A program made the translations under genes and the position numbers. A stretch of 64,000 nt of DNA from Trueperaceae bacterium. Lineage in GTDB: Bacteria > Deinococcota > Deinococci > Deinococcales > Trueperaceae. Of the stretch, positions 1-13,633 are shown one piece after another; position 1 is the first letter of the stretch; each line of letters opens with the position of its first letter. Under the pieces are notes generated by a model. It was given only the letters and a program-made list of their open reading frames with translations, had not been told where the DNA came from and searched no databases. Location of the stretch: assembly GCA_011389865.1 (NCBI GenBank), contig JAABTL010000010.1, forward strand, positions 20,687 to 84,686, in the 5' to 3' direction.

Positions 1-180
1 CTGCGCGACATGCTCGAGGGGCTCTACCACCGCCACACGGGTCATGCGCACGACAAGCTGCGGCGCGACATGGAGCGCGACAACTTCATGGGCCCAGAGG
101 ACGCTCTCGCCTACGGCCTGATCGATCGCGTGGTCTCGCCCAAGACGGTGGGTCGCTTCACCGGCGACGACGACGCATGA
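1..180 (+). CDS. clpP: ATP-dependent Clp protease proteolytic subunit ClpP, C-terminal fragment (5' end outside window)
   Basis: Frame 1 reads [50 protein letters not shown]..., typical ClpP C-terminus; TGA at 178-180 overlaps the clpX ATG. Confidence 0.85.
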   Translation: MRDMLEGLYHRHTGHAHDKLRRDMERDNFMGPEDALAYGLIDRVVSPKTVGRFTGDDDA

Positions 181-1379
181 GCGGCGCCCTGCCGACCTGC
201 GCCTTCTGCGGGCGTTCCGCGCCCGAGGTGCGCCGGCTGCTGCAGGGCGAAGGCGGCGCCCACATCTGCGACGACTGCGTCAGCCGGGCACACGAGCGCC
301 TCAAGGCGCCGGCCGCGCGGGCGAAACGGCCGCTGCGCACGCCCACCCCGCGCGAGATCAAGCGCTCGCTCGACGACCACGTCATCGAGCAGGAGTCCGC
401 CAAGCGAGCCTTGGCCGTGGCCGTCTACCAGCACGTGCGCCGACTGCAGCACCCCGAGGCCGGGCTGGTGAAGTCGAACATCCTGATGGTCGGCCCCTCC
501 GGCGTCGGCAAGACGCTCCTGGCGCAGACCCTGGCCAAGCTGCTGCAAGTGCCGTTCGCGATCGCCGATGCCACCACGCTGACCGAGGCCGGCTACGTCG
601 GCGACGACGTCGAGAACGTCGTCCTGCGCCTGCTGCAGGTGGCGGACTACGACGTGGATGCCGCCGAGCAGGGCATCGTGTACATCGACGAGATCGACAA
701 GGTCGCGCGCAAGTCCGAGGGGCCGTCGATCACCCGCGACGTGTCGGGTGAGGGCGTCCAGCAGGCGCTGCTGAAGATGATCGAGGGCACCGTCTGCCGC
801 GTGCCACCGCAGGGCGGCCGCAAGCACCCGCAACAGGAGCTGATCGCGGTCGACACCGCGAACGTGCTGTTCGTGGCCGGTGGGGCCTTCGAGGGCCTCG
901 ACGACATCGTCCGCAGGCGCGTCGCGACCACCCGGGTCGGGTTCCAACACGTCGCCGAGGACGACGACGCCACCGTGGCCGCCGCCGACGTCCTGCCTGC
1001 GGATCTGCGGGCGTTCGGGCTGATCCCCGAGCTGATCGGCCGCTTGCCGGTGGTCGCGCGCCTGCATGACCTCAGTGAGGACGCCCTGGTCGAGGTCCTC
1101 ACCAAGCCCGCGGGCGCCCTGGTGAAGCAGGCCCAGGCCCTGTTCGCGCTCGAGGGCGTCGAGCTCTCGTTCAGCGACGCCGCGTTGCGCGAGATCGCGC
1201 GCCGGGCCGCGTCCCGCGGCACCGGAGCCCGCGCCCTGCGAGCGGTGATGGAGCGCGTGCTGGAGGACCTGGTGTTCGAGCTGCCGGAGGCGGGCGTCGA
1301 GCACGTCCACATCGACGTCGGCGACCTCGACGCGCCGCTCGCTGCCCTGCAGCGCGGCCGTCGGCGGCTGAGCGCCTAA
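177..1379 (+). CDS. clpX: ATP-dependent Clp protease ATP-binding subunit ClpX
   Basis: N-terminal CxxC...CDDC zinc finger, Walker A GPSGVGKT, Walker [10 protein letters not shown], ClpX C-terminal domain. Confidence 0.95.
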   Translation: MSGALPTCAFCGRSAPEVRRLLQGEGGAHICDDCVSRAHERLKAPAARAKRPLRTPTPREIKRSLDDHVIEQESAKRALAVAVYQHVRRLQHPEAGLVKSNILMVGPSGVGKTLLAQTLAKLLQVPFAIADATTLTEAGYVGDDVENVVLRLLQVADYDVDAAEQGIVYIDEIDKVARKSEGPSITRDVSGEGVQQALLKMIEGTVCRVPPQGGRKHPQQELIAVDTANVLFVAGGAFEGLDDIVRRRVATTRVGFQHVAEDDDATVAAADVLPADLRAFGLIPELIGRLPVVARLHDLSEDALVEVLTKPAGALVKQAQALFALEGVELSFSDAALREIARRAASRGTGARALRAVMERVLEDLVFELPEAGVEHVHIDVGDLDAPLAALQRGRRRLSA

Positions 1380-1416
1380 CGCCGAACGCGACCCGCGCCG
1401 GCATCGCGCTGCGCGG

Positions 1417-2652
1417 TCAAGCCAGCGTCCGCTGCAACGCCCGCGCGAAGCGCCGGGCGGCCTCGTCGGCATCAGCCTCCGTGTGGTCGTCGCCGAAGCT
1501 GAACCGGACCGCCGAACGAGCCAGCTGTGGCGGCCAACCCATCGCCAGCAGGACCGGGCTCGGCTCGAGGCTGCCGGCCGCGCACGCCGATCCCAGGCTC
1601 GCCCAGACGCCCTCGGCATCGAGGTTCATGAGCAGGGTCTCGCCGTCTCCTCGCAGGGCGCGCACCACGACGTGCGCGTGCTTCGGGCCGCGCGGCGTCG
1701 CGGGCGGCAGCGAGGGCTCCACCCCGGGCAGGGCGACGACCGCCGCCTCGAAGCGATCGCGGACCGCGGCCACCCGCCGACCGCGCAGATCGGCCCCGGC
1801 GGCCGCCAGCTCCGCCGCCACGCCGAAGCCGACCGCGAGGGCCACGGGGCTGGTGCCCGCGCGGCGACCGCGCTCCTGCGATCCTCCCCAGGCCTGCGGT
1901 ACCAGCTCGACGCCGGCGCGAAGGACGAGCGCGCCGATCCCCTGCGGTCCGCCGGCCTTGTGGGCCGAGAGGACCAGCAGGTCGGCGTCGAGCTCGTCCC
2001 GGCGCAGCGGCTCGAGGCCGAGCGACTGCACGGCGTCGCAGAGCACGTGGACGCCGGGTCCGCGTGCGTCGTGCGAGAAAGCACGCACGACGCCTGCGAT
2101 CTCGGCCACGTCGTTGCGCGCGCCGGTCTCGTTGTTGACCCGCATCGCCGCGACGAGGAGCGTGTCGTCGCGCAGGGCGCCCAGCACCGCGTCCGGCGAT
2201 AGGCGGCCATCGGGGCCGGGCGCCAGCCAGGTCACCGGGTGCCCCCGCGCCTCGAGCTGCTCCGCCGCGCGCACGACGGCCGGGTGCTCACTGCGCCCGA
2301 CGACCAGGTGACCCGCGGGGCGCGTCGCGGTCACCCCGACCAGCGCGAGCTGGTCGGCCTCCGTCGCGCCCGACGTGAACACGACCTCCGTGGGCGCCGC
2401 CCCGACCGCCGCCGCGACGCGCTCGCGGGCGTCCTCGAGGGCGCAACGCGCTGCCCGTCCGCCGCCGTGCACGGCCGACGCGTTGGCGCCCGCGGCGCCG
2501 AGCCAGGGGAGCATGGCCTCGCGGACCTCGGGAGCCAACGGGGTGGTCGCGGCGCGGTCGAGGTCGAGGACGCGGTCCGCGTTCGCGGGGCCTGCGCTCG
2601 CGCTGCGCGCGTTCGCGGCGCCCGCGCTGGCGGCGTCGTGCGGGGGCCTCAC
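1417..2652 (-). CDS. cysteine desulfurase (IscS/NifS family, PLP aminotransferase class V)
   Basis: LDLDRAATTPLAPEVREAM, SEHPAV, SAHKAGGPQGIGAL, RAGTSPVALAVGF, GSACAAGS. Start GTG at 2652 inferred; upstream ORF extension overlaps the Rrf2 gene. Confidence 0.88.
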   Translation of the reverse strand: MRPPHDAASAGAANARSASAGPANADRVLDLDRAATTPLAPEVREAMLPWLGAAGANASAVHGGGRAARCALEDARERVAAAVGAAPTEVVFTSGATEADQLALVGVTATRPAGHLVVGRSEHPAVVRAAEQLEARGHPVTWLAPGPDGRLSPDAVLGALRDDTLLVAAMRVNNETGARNDVAEIAGVVRAFSHDARGPGVHVLCDAVQSLGLEPLRRDELDADLLVLSAHKAGGPQGIGALVLRAGVELVPQAWGGSQERGRRAGTSPVALAVGFGVAAELAAAGADLRGRRVAAVRDRFEAAVVALPGVEPSLPPATPRGPKHAHVVVRALRGDGETLLMNLDAEGVWASLGSACAAGSLEPSPVLLAMGWPPQLARSAVRFSFGDDHTEADADEAARRFARALQRTLA

Positions 2653-2656
2653 CTGC

Positions 2657-3103
2657 TCAGGTGGCCGAGAAAGAAGCCGGTAGCGGTTCGATCTGCAGCA
2701 GGTCGCGGCGGCGGACGAGGTCCGCCAGGGTGGCGGCGCCGAGCACCCGACGGACGGCATCGTCGACGTCGCGCCACAGCGGCTCGGTCGAGCACTGCCC
2801 GGTACGCTCGCAGGCGTCCTCGTCGTCGAGACAAGCCACCGGCGCGAGCGAGCCCTCGAGTGCCTCGACGACGTCGAGCGCCACGACCTGGTCCAGCGGC
2901 CTCGCGACGCGGTAGCCGCCGTGGGCGCCGCGCACGGATTCGACGAAACCGGCGCGCCGCAGGACGGCGAAGATCTGTTCGAGGTACTGCTGCGACAGCC
3001 CCTGGCGGTCGGCCACCGTCTTGAGGCTGGTCGGACGGTCGCCGCTCAGGGCGATCTCGACGAGCGCGCGCATCCCGTACTGGGCTTTGGTCGAGACCCA
3101 CAT
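2657..3103 (-). CDS. Rrf2 family transcriptional regulator, IscR-like
   Basis: MWVSTKAQYGMRALVEIAL...GLSQQYLEQIFAVLRRAGFVESVRGAHGGYRVARP; C-x6-C-x5-C (CLDDEDACERTGQC) resembling an Fe-S ligand motif; upstream of a cysteine desulfurase. Confidence 0.88.
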   Translation of the reverse strand: MWVSTKAQYGMRALVEIALSGDRPTSLKTVADRQGLSQQYLEQIFAVLRRAGFVESVRGAHGGYRVARPLDQVVALDVVEALEGSLAPVACLDDEDACERTGQCSTEPLWRDVDDAVRRVLGAATLADLVRRRDLLQIEPLPASFSAT

Positions 3104-3220
3104 CGCGCCACCTCCTCGTCGATTGGGGCCCGCGCTCGCTCGTTGCGGACGGCGGAACCCTGTCAGGAGTATACGGAAGGAACGCGGCCGGCCGCGTCGC
3201 CGCGGCACCCGCTGAGCACC

Positions 3221-3838
3221 TCAGCGAGGGACGAACTGCAAGGGGTCGAGCGCCCGCCCCTCGAAGCGCACCTCGAAGTGGAGGTGCGCGTTGGTCGACG
3301 CCCCGGTCGACCCCACCGCGCCGAGCACCGCGCCTTGTCGCACGAGGTCGCCCACGGTGACGCCGATCCGGCTGAGGTGAGCATAGCGGGTCTGCCACCC
3401 CGTCTCGTGATCGAGGTAGACCGCGTAGCCGTACGGGCCGCCCCACCCGGCGAAGACGACGCGCCCCCCGCGCGCGGCCATCACCGGCGTCCCGCTGTTC
3501 GCCACGAAATCGGTCCCGCCGTGGAAGCGGTTGCCGGCGACGGACAGGTTGCGCCACCCGAACGGCGAGCTCACCGGCCCGACGACGGGCCGGATGAACC
3601 CCTCGCCGAGCGGCTCGATCCCCCGCGCCAGGGCGGCGACCCGCGAAAGCACCCCGGCCTGTTCGGCGGCGTGACGCTGACGGACGGCGTCGGGTACCAC
3701 GCCCGCGGCCACGACACCGCCGGATGGCGGCGCCATGGCGGCGGCCGGGGCAGTCGTCCCGGCACCGCCCTGGGCCAGGGCGGTGGTGGCGGAGGCTGCC
3801 GTCAGCAGTGCGGCGACGAGGGCCGCCCGCCGGCGCAC
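3221..3838 (-). CDS. secreted M23 family metallopeptidase (LytM/peptidoglycan endopeptidase-like)
   Basis: Signal peptide, FHGGTDFVANSGTPVMAARGGRVVFAGWGGPYGYAVYLDHETGWQTRYAHLSRIGVTVGDLV...NAHLHFEVRFEG. Confidence 0.9.
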   Translation of the reverse strand: MRRRAALVAALLTAASATTALAQGGAGTTAPAAAMAPPSGGVVAAGVVPDAVRQRHAAEQAGVLSRVAALARGIEPLGEGFIRPVVGPVSSPFGWRNLSVAGNRFHGGTDFVANSGTPVMAARGGRVVFAGWGGPYGYAVYLDHETGWQTRYAHLSRIGVTVGDLVRQGAVLGAVGSTGASTNAHLHFEVRFEGRALDPLQFVPR

Positions 3839-3842
3839 GGCC

Positions 3843-5600
3843 TCACCCCTGGCCGAGCGTCGACATGAACTCCGCGTTGTCCTTCGTGCGGTTGAGGCGC
3901 GAGAGCAGCATCTCCATCGCCTCGGCCGCGTCCATGTCGCTGATGACCTTGCGCAGCAGCCACATCTTGGCGAGCACGCCCTCGGTGAGGAGCAGGTCCT
4001 CGCGCCGGGTGCCGGACTTGAGGATGTCGATGGCCGGGAAGATGCGCCGCTCCTCGAGCCGCCGCGAGAGGTGCAACTCCATGTTGCCGGTGCCCTTGAA
4101 CTCCTCGAAGATGACGTCGTCCATACGCGAGCCGGTCTCGACCAGCGCCGTCGCCAGGATCGACAGCGAGCCGCCGCCGCGGATGTTGCGGGCCGCGCCG
4201 AGGAAGCGCTTGGGCCAGTGCAGGGCGTTGGAGTCGAGGCCGCCGGAGAGCGTGCGTCCGGTGGCCGGCGTGACGAGGTTGTTCGCTCGCGCGAGGCGCG
4301 TGATCGAGTCGAGCAGGATCATCGCGTGCCCGCCATCCTCGACGATGCGCCGTGCGCGCTCGTGCACGAACTCGGCGACCCGGATGTGGTTGGCCGGCGG
4401 CTCGTCGAAGGTGCTGGCGATGACCTCCACCCCGGTGACGCTCTCGCGGAAGTCGGTGACCTCCTCGGGGCGCTCGTCGACCAGCAGCACGATGACCTTG
4501 ATGTCCGGTTCGTTGGTGACGACCGACTTGGCGATCGCCTTGAGCAGCGTCGTCTTGCCCGCCTTCGGCGGCGCGACGATGAGCCCGCGCTGCCCGCGAC
4601 CGATGGGTGCCAGCAGGTCGATGACGCGGGCCGAGAGGTCCTGCTGCCCGGTCTCGAGGGTGATCTTGTGGTCGGGGAAGGTGGGGATCAGGTCGTCGAA
4701 CTTCGGGCGCTTCGAGGCCTGGAACGGGTCGACGCCGTTGACGGCCTCGACGCGGATCAGCGTGCCGTAACGCTCGTTGTCGCGCGGCCTGCGCGCCTTG
4801 CCGAGGATCATGTCGCCCGTTCGCAGGCGGAACTGCTTGATCAGCCCGGCCGACACGATGACGCTGCGCGTGTTGTGCTGCAGCAGCGACTCCTGCAGGA
4901 AGCCGTAGCCGTCGCTGGAGATCTCGAGGTAGCCCTGCACGACGCGCAGGCCCTCGCTCTCCGCGACCCGCTCCAGGACCGCGAGGACCAGTTCGTCCTT
5001 CTCCATCGCACGGTACTCTTCGAGTCCGACCTCCTTGGCGAGCAGGTGGAGCTCGGGGAGGATCTTGCCCTGCAGGTCACGGAAGTTGAACCCGACACGG
5101 CGCTGGCCGCCGCCCCGCCGCCCGCGACGCCCGCGCTCCTCGCGGCCACCGCGATCGCCGCGATCGGAACGATCGCCGGCGTCCGCCCGCTCGCCGCGGT
5201 CGTCGTCCCGCCCGTCGGCTTCGGCACGCTCGCCGCCGTCGCGTGACGGCGCGCCGTCCGGCGAGGGCGCCGCGTCGTCCCGTGACGGCGCCGCGTCGTC
5301 GCGCGCGGTCCCGGCGCTCGACCCCTCCGCCTCGTCGCTCGGCGCCGCCTTCGCGGCCGGCGACGCCCGCTTCTTGCGCGTCTTCGCCGCCGCCTCCACC
5401 GGCTCGGCGACCTCGCTGGCGGCCTTCGGCGGGCGCCCGCGCCGCTTCGGCGTGGTGGCCTCGGCCTCCGGGGCCACCGCGGCGGCCTCGGCCTCGGGGG
5501 CGCTCGCGGCCTTGGGCGGGCGCCCGCGCCGCTTCGGCGCGACGGTCTCGGACGTGTCGGCGGTGGCCGCTTCGGGGGTCTTGCGCGTGCGTGGGCTCAT
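3843..5600 (-). CDS. rho: transcription termination factor Rho with long low-complexity N-terminal extension
   Basis: RGLIVAPPKAGKTTLLKAIA, VIVLLVDERPEEVTDF, SITRLARANN, SGGLDSNALHWPKRFLGAARN; N-terminal KRRGRPPK repeats and acidic/Arg-rich tract. Confidence 0.95.
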   Translation of the reverse strand: MSPRTRKTPEAATADTSETVAPKRRGRPPKAASAPEAEAAAVAPEAEATTPKRRGRPPKAASEVAEPVEAAAKTRKKRASPAAKAAPSDEAEGSSAGTARDDAAPSRDDAAPSPDGAPSRDGGERAEADGRDDDRGERADAGDRSDRGDRGGREERGRRGRRGGGQRRVGFNFRDLQGKILPELHLLAKEVGLEEYRAMEKDELVLAVLERVAESEGLRVVQGYLEISSDGYGFLQESLLQHNTRSVIVSAGLIKQFRLRTGDMILGKARRPRDNERYGTLIRVEAVNGVDPFQASKRPKFDDLIPTFPDHKITLETGQQDLSARVIDLLAPIGRGQRGLIVAPPKAGKTTLLKAIAKSVVTNEPDIKVIVLLVDERPEEVTDFRESVTGVEVIASTFDEPPANHIRVAEFVHERARRIVEDGGHAMILLDSITRLARANNLVTPATGRTLSGGLDSNALHWPKRFLGAARNIRGGGSLSILATALVETGSRMDDVIFEEFKGTGNMELHLSRRLEERRIFPAIDILKSGTRREDLLLTEGVLAKMWLLRKVISDMDAAEAMEMLLSRLNRTKDNAEFMSTLGQG

Positions 5601-5826
5601 GGGTCTCCTCGCAGGAGGGGCGGGACACCGACTGCGGAACGAGGTTCCGCCGAGGTCGGTCCCGGCCGTGTCGGCGCGCGTCCACCCTGGACGGGCACCT
5701 GTTGGACGGGGTCACTGGAGCGTCTGGGACGCGAGCCGCTCGATCTGGTACCGGACGTACGCCGCCACGGGGGCGTGGACACGATGCGACCGGCGGCTTC
5801 AGGCGGGATGGGGGGCAGGCGGCGTC

Positions 5827-5855
5827 TTGACGCTCCGAAGGCCGACTGCTACGGT
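5827..5855 (+). promoter_or_regulatory. candidate sigma-70-type promoter for the ileS T-box leader
   Basis: TTGACG (5827-5832), 17-bp spacer, TACGGT (5850-5855), upstream of the T-box element. Confidence 0.5.
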
Positions 5856-5935
5856 GCATCCTACACGTCGCCGCGGTGGGCTGTAAAGCCGCCGCACGGC
5901 GGCAGCGGCGCCAGCGCGCCGCGGCCTCTCAGGCG

Positions 5936-6236
5936 ACGGGCGACGACGGGAACGAGTAGGCGATCGTGAGCCCCCCCAGCGAGCCGGGGACGGTGCGAGC
6001 CCGGCGGTAGGCCGGTCGCCGAAGATCCTCCCCGAGCCAGCGTTCCGAAAGCGTGTGATGGCGGCTACGCCGCAATCGACCGCACGTAGGCGACGCCGTC
6101 CGACGCACGTCACGCGTCTGGCCCTCCCCCGCTCGCCGGTGGGGTGGCTCCGAGGGCCCGCCCGCGAGGGCGGTCCGAAGTCGGGTGGTACCGCGCCCTC
6201 CCGAGGCGCCCCGACGCGCGTGCGTGGGGCGCCTCG
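5936..6236 (+). promoter_or_regulatory. T-box riboswitch leader (tRNA-Ile-responsive) upstream of ileS
   Basis: T-box sequence GGGTGGTACCGCG at 6183-6195; AGTA K-turn-like element at 5955-5958; distal stem I pattern CGAGCCGGGGACGGTGCGAGCCCGGC; candidate Ile specifier ATC at 6025-6027 in context CGAAGATCCTCCCCGAG; perfect 10-bp hairpin GAGGCGCCCC/GGGGCGCCTC at 6203-6235. Confidence 0.88.
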
Positions 6237-6326
6237 TCGTGTCCCGCTCCGCGACGCGGCCCGCGGGCCGCGGGGTCGACCGCTCCACGCGGCGGCCGCG
6301 CCGGGACAGCGACCGAGGAGACCACC

Positions 6327-10886
<4,560 letters not shown>

Positions 10887-10893
10887 GGGCGCC

Positions 10894-12102
10894 GTGCCCA
10901 CCTTCCCCACCCTCTCCGACGCGCCGGTCGCCGGCCGGCGCGTCTTCGTCCGCGTCGACCTCAACGTCCCGATCAAGGAAGGGGTCATCCGCGACGACAC
11001 CCGCATCCGCGCCGCCGTTCCGACGCTGCAGGAGCTGCTCGACCGCGGTTGCACGCTCGTGCTCGCCACCCACCTGGGGCGTCCCAAGGGCCCGCCCGCG
11101 CCGGGGGACGACAGCGCCCGGCTCGGTCCCGTCGCCAAGCGCCTGAGCGAGCTGCTCGGTCGCGAGGTGCGCTACCTCGCCACCGACGGCCCGGGCACCC
11201 CCGAGCAGCAGGCCTTCGTGGCCGACGCGCCCGAGGGATCGGTGACGCTGCTCGAGAACACCCGCTTCGATCCGCGCGAGACGAAGAACGACCCCGCGCT
11301 CGCCCGCGTCTTCGCCGGCTACGCCGAGGCGTACGTGAACGATGCCTTCGGCTCCGCGCACCGGGCGCACGCCAGCACCGAGGGCGTCGCGCGCCTGCTG
11401 CCCTCGGCCGCCGGGCGCCTGATGGAACGCGAGCTGAGCGTGTTGGGCAAGCTGCTCGAGGCCCCCGAGCGGCCGTTCGTGGTCGTGCTCGGCGGCGCCA
11501 AGGTCTCCGACAAGATCGCGGTCATCGAGCGCCTGCTCGAGATCGCCGACGCGCTGATCGTCGGCGGCGCCATGGCCTTCACCTTCGTCAAGGCCCAGGG
11601 CGGCTCGGTCGGCGACTCGCTCGTCGAGGACGACCGCCTCGACCTCGCGCGCGCGCTGCTCGCCAAGGCGGAGGAGCGCGGCGTCCCGCTCGTGCTCCCC
11701 GCGGACGCCGTGTGCGCGGCCGAGATCGTCCCCGGCGCCGAGACCTCGGTCCACCCCGCGGGGGCCATCCCCGACGGGCTGAAGGGTCTGGACGCCGGTC
11801 CGGAGGCGATCTCCGCCTTCCGGGACGCGCTCGCCGGCGCGGCGACCGTGCTGTGGAACGGCCCCCTCGGCGTGTTCGAGGTGCCCCCCTTCGACGCGGG
11901 CACCAACGCCATCGCCGAGGCCGTCGCCTCGTCCGGCGCCATGAGCGTCATCGGTGGCGGCGACTCCGTCTCGGCCATCAAGAAGGCGGGCCTCGCCGAC
12001 CGCGTCGATCACGTGAGTACCGGCGGCGGCGCCTCGCTCGAGTTCCTCGAAGGGAAGACGCTGCCGGGCGTGGCCGTTCTCGGCCACCTCCCGTGGGCCT
12101 GA
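10894..12102 (+). CDS. pgk: phosphoglycerate kinase
   Basis: RVFVRVDLNVPIKEG, LATHLGRPKGP, VVLGGAKVSDKIAVIERLL, IGGGDSVSAIKKAGLADRVDHVSTGGGASLEFLEGKTLPG. Confidence 0.97.
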   Translation: MPTFPTLSDAPVAGRRVFVRVDLNVPIKEGVIRDDTRIRAAVPTLQELLDRGCTLVLATHLGRPKGPPAPGDDSARLGPVAKRLSELLGREVRYLATDGPGTPEQQAFVADAPEGSVTLLENTRFDPRETKNDPALARVFAGYAEAYVNDAFGSAHRAHASTEGVARLLPSAAGRLMERELSVLGKLLEAPERPFVVVLGGAKVSDKIAVIERLLEIADALIVGGAMAFTFVKAQGGSVGDSLVEDDRLDLARALLAKAEERGVPLVLPADAVCAAEIVPGAETSVHPAGAIPDGLKGLDAGPEAISAFRDALAGAATVLWNGPLGVFEVPPFDAGTNAIAEAVASSGAMSVIGGGDSVSAIKKAGLADRVDHVSTGGGASLEFLEGKTLPGVAVLGHLPWA

Positions 12103-12158
12103 CGTCCGCTCGACGGACGCTGACGCTATCGCCGGAGCTGGTGCCGGGCGGGTGGGGC

Positions 12159-12746
12159 ATGGACCCCGCCCGCCCGGTCCTCGCGAACCTCGCGGGCGAC
12201 TACACCTACCTCACCGACGGCTACTACCGCTCCCTCGACCTCGAGCAGGCGGGCGAGCAGGTCGCCCCCACGGCCGCCGAGTGCCTCGACGCCTACGTCG
12301 TGCCGATCGCGCTGGCCAAGGCCGAGCGCGCCGGCCTGCCGGTGCCTCGCTCGCAGCTCGTGACCGACCGCTTCCTGCCGCCGCCCGTCATGGCCTACCC
12401 GGTCAACCCGTTCTCCAGCCGCGGCGAGCTGCTGGCCGACGCGGCCGCCATCGAGGCGCGCCGACGCGGCCTCACCTACACCGGCAAGTACCCGGTGCTG
12501 TGCCAGGCGCTGCCCGACGACTTCCGCATCGACGTGGTGCGGGTGGTGCTCGGCGTCGCCGCGATCCCGGAGTACGCGGCGTTCGCGCGGGCGCTCTGGG
12601 AGGCGTTCCGGTTGCCCCTCATGAAGGTGCGGACGATCGTCGTCGAGGACGCCTACCTGCTCTCGGGCATCGAACCGCTGCCGCTCCGGCAACTGACGGC
12701 GGACGAGCGACGGGGCGTCGAGGAGGTCGGCACGTGGCCCGCCTAG
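12159..12746 (+). CDS. RimK-like ATP-grasp N-terminal (RLAN) domain-like protein
   Basis: LANLAGDYTYLTDGYYRSLDLEQAGEQVAPTAAECLDAYVVPIALAKAERAGLPVP...YPVNPF; stop overlaps the start of an ATP-grasp gene. Family assignment by recall of RLAN-type proteins. Confidence 0.6.
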   Translation: MDPARPVLANLAGDYTYLTDGYYRSLDLEQAGEQVAPTAAECLDAYVVPIALAKAERAGLPVPRSQLVTDRFLPPPVMAYPVNPFSSRGELLADAAAIEARRRGLTYTGKYPVLCQALPDDFRIDVVRVVLGVAAIPEYAAFARALWEAFRLPLMKVRTIVVEDAYLLSGIEPLPLRQLTADERRGVEEVGTWPA

Positions 12747-13633
12747 CCGTCTTCACCGAGCGCTACACGATCCGCTCCGCGGTCGAGCTGACGGCGCTGA
12801 CGAACTTCCGGCTGGCGGCCTTCGAGCTCGGTCACGAGCTCGACTTCGTGTTCAAGAACGAGCTGAAGTACCTCGCCCAGTACGACGCCGTGCTCATCCG
12901 CGCCCTCACCGACCCGCTCAACACCGCCTACGTGGTCGCGCGCTGGGCGGAGATGATGGGCAAGCGGGTCCTCGACACCTCCGAGTCGATCCGCGTCTGC
13001 TGCGACAAGGTCAACATGTACCGCCGCCTGCAACGCGCCGGCGTGCCGATCCCCGAGACCCGCTTCCTCGACGAGGGGCAGGTCACCGCCGCGGTGGCGG
13101 TCGGCCTCTTCGAGGAGCTGGGGACGCCGCTGGTCCTCAAGGCACCGAACTCGTCGTTCTCGGCCTACGTCGACAAGGTGACCGCACCCGAGCAGTTCGT
13201 CCAGGTCGGCAAGCGCTTCCTTCGCCGTGCCGACCGCATCGTGGTCCAGCAGTACCTCCCGTCCGCCTTCGACTGGCGCGTCATCACGCTGCACGGCAAG
13301 GTGCTCGCCGTGGTCGAGTACCGCTTCGCCACCGACCGTTGGAAGGTCATGCAGCGCGGCGCCGAGGGCGAGGCGGCGACCGTGCGGGGCGTGCCCCGCG
13401 ACGAGGCCCCGGCCGAGCTGCTGCGGGTGGCGCTCGCCGCCAGCGCGGCCGTCGACGACAGCCTGCACGGCGTCGACCTCAAGGAGATCGACGGGCAGTA
13501 CACCGTCATCGAGGTGAACGACAACCCGACGATCGCGGCCACCGAGGAGGACCAGGCCAACCCCGAGATCTACGCCGAGGTCATCCGCTACCTGGCAGAG
13601 GGGCCCGCGGCGCTCGCGCACCTCCCCGGCTGA
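12734..13633 (+). CDS. RimK-family ATP-grasp ligase
   Basis: DKVNMYRRLQRAGVPIPETRFLDE, GTPLVLKAPNSSFSAYVDKV, VVQQYLPSAFDWRVITLHGKVLAVVEYRF, VDLKEIDGQYTVIEVNDNPTI. GTG start at 12734. Confidence 0.85.
   Translation: MARLAVFTERYTIRSAVELTALTNFRLAAFELGHELDFVFKNELKYLAQYDAVLIRALTDPLNTAYVVARWAEMMGKRVLDTSESIRVCCDKVNMYRRLQRAGVPIPETRFLDEGQVTAAVAVGLFEELGTPLVLKAPNSSFSAYVDKVTAPEQFVQVGKRFLRRADRIVVQQYLPSAFDWRVITLHGKVLAVVEYRFATDRWKVMQRGAEGEAATVRGVPRDEAPAELLRVALAASAAVDDSLHGVDLKEIDGQYTVIEVNDNPTIAATEEDQANPEIYAEVIRYLAEGPAALAHLPG

Noticed and set aside
111-1619. 502-aa - strand ORF opposite clpX
   Set aside because: Antisense to a clear ClpX gene; Arg/Gly/Ala-rich composition typical of shadow ORFs in high-GC DNA.
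3182-3197. ACGCGGCCGGCCGCGT 16-bp palindrome upstream of the Rrf2 gene
   Set aside because: Short all-GC palindromes are expected often at this base composition; ambiguous between M23 terminator and operator, so not promoted.
6144-6326. N-terminal extension of the ileS ORF
   Set aside because: Lies within the T-box riboswitch; GTG at 6327 gives the expected IleS N-terminus.
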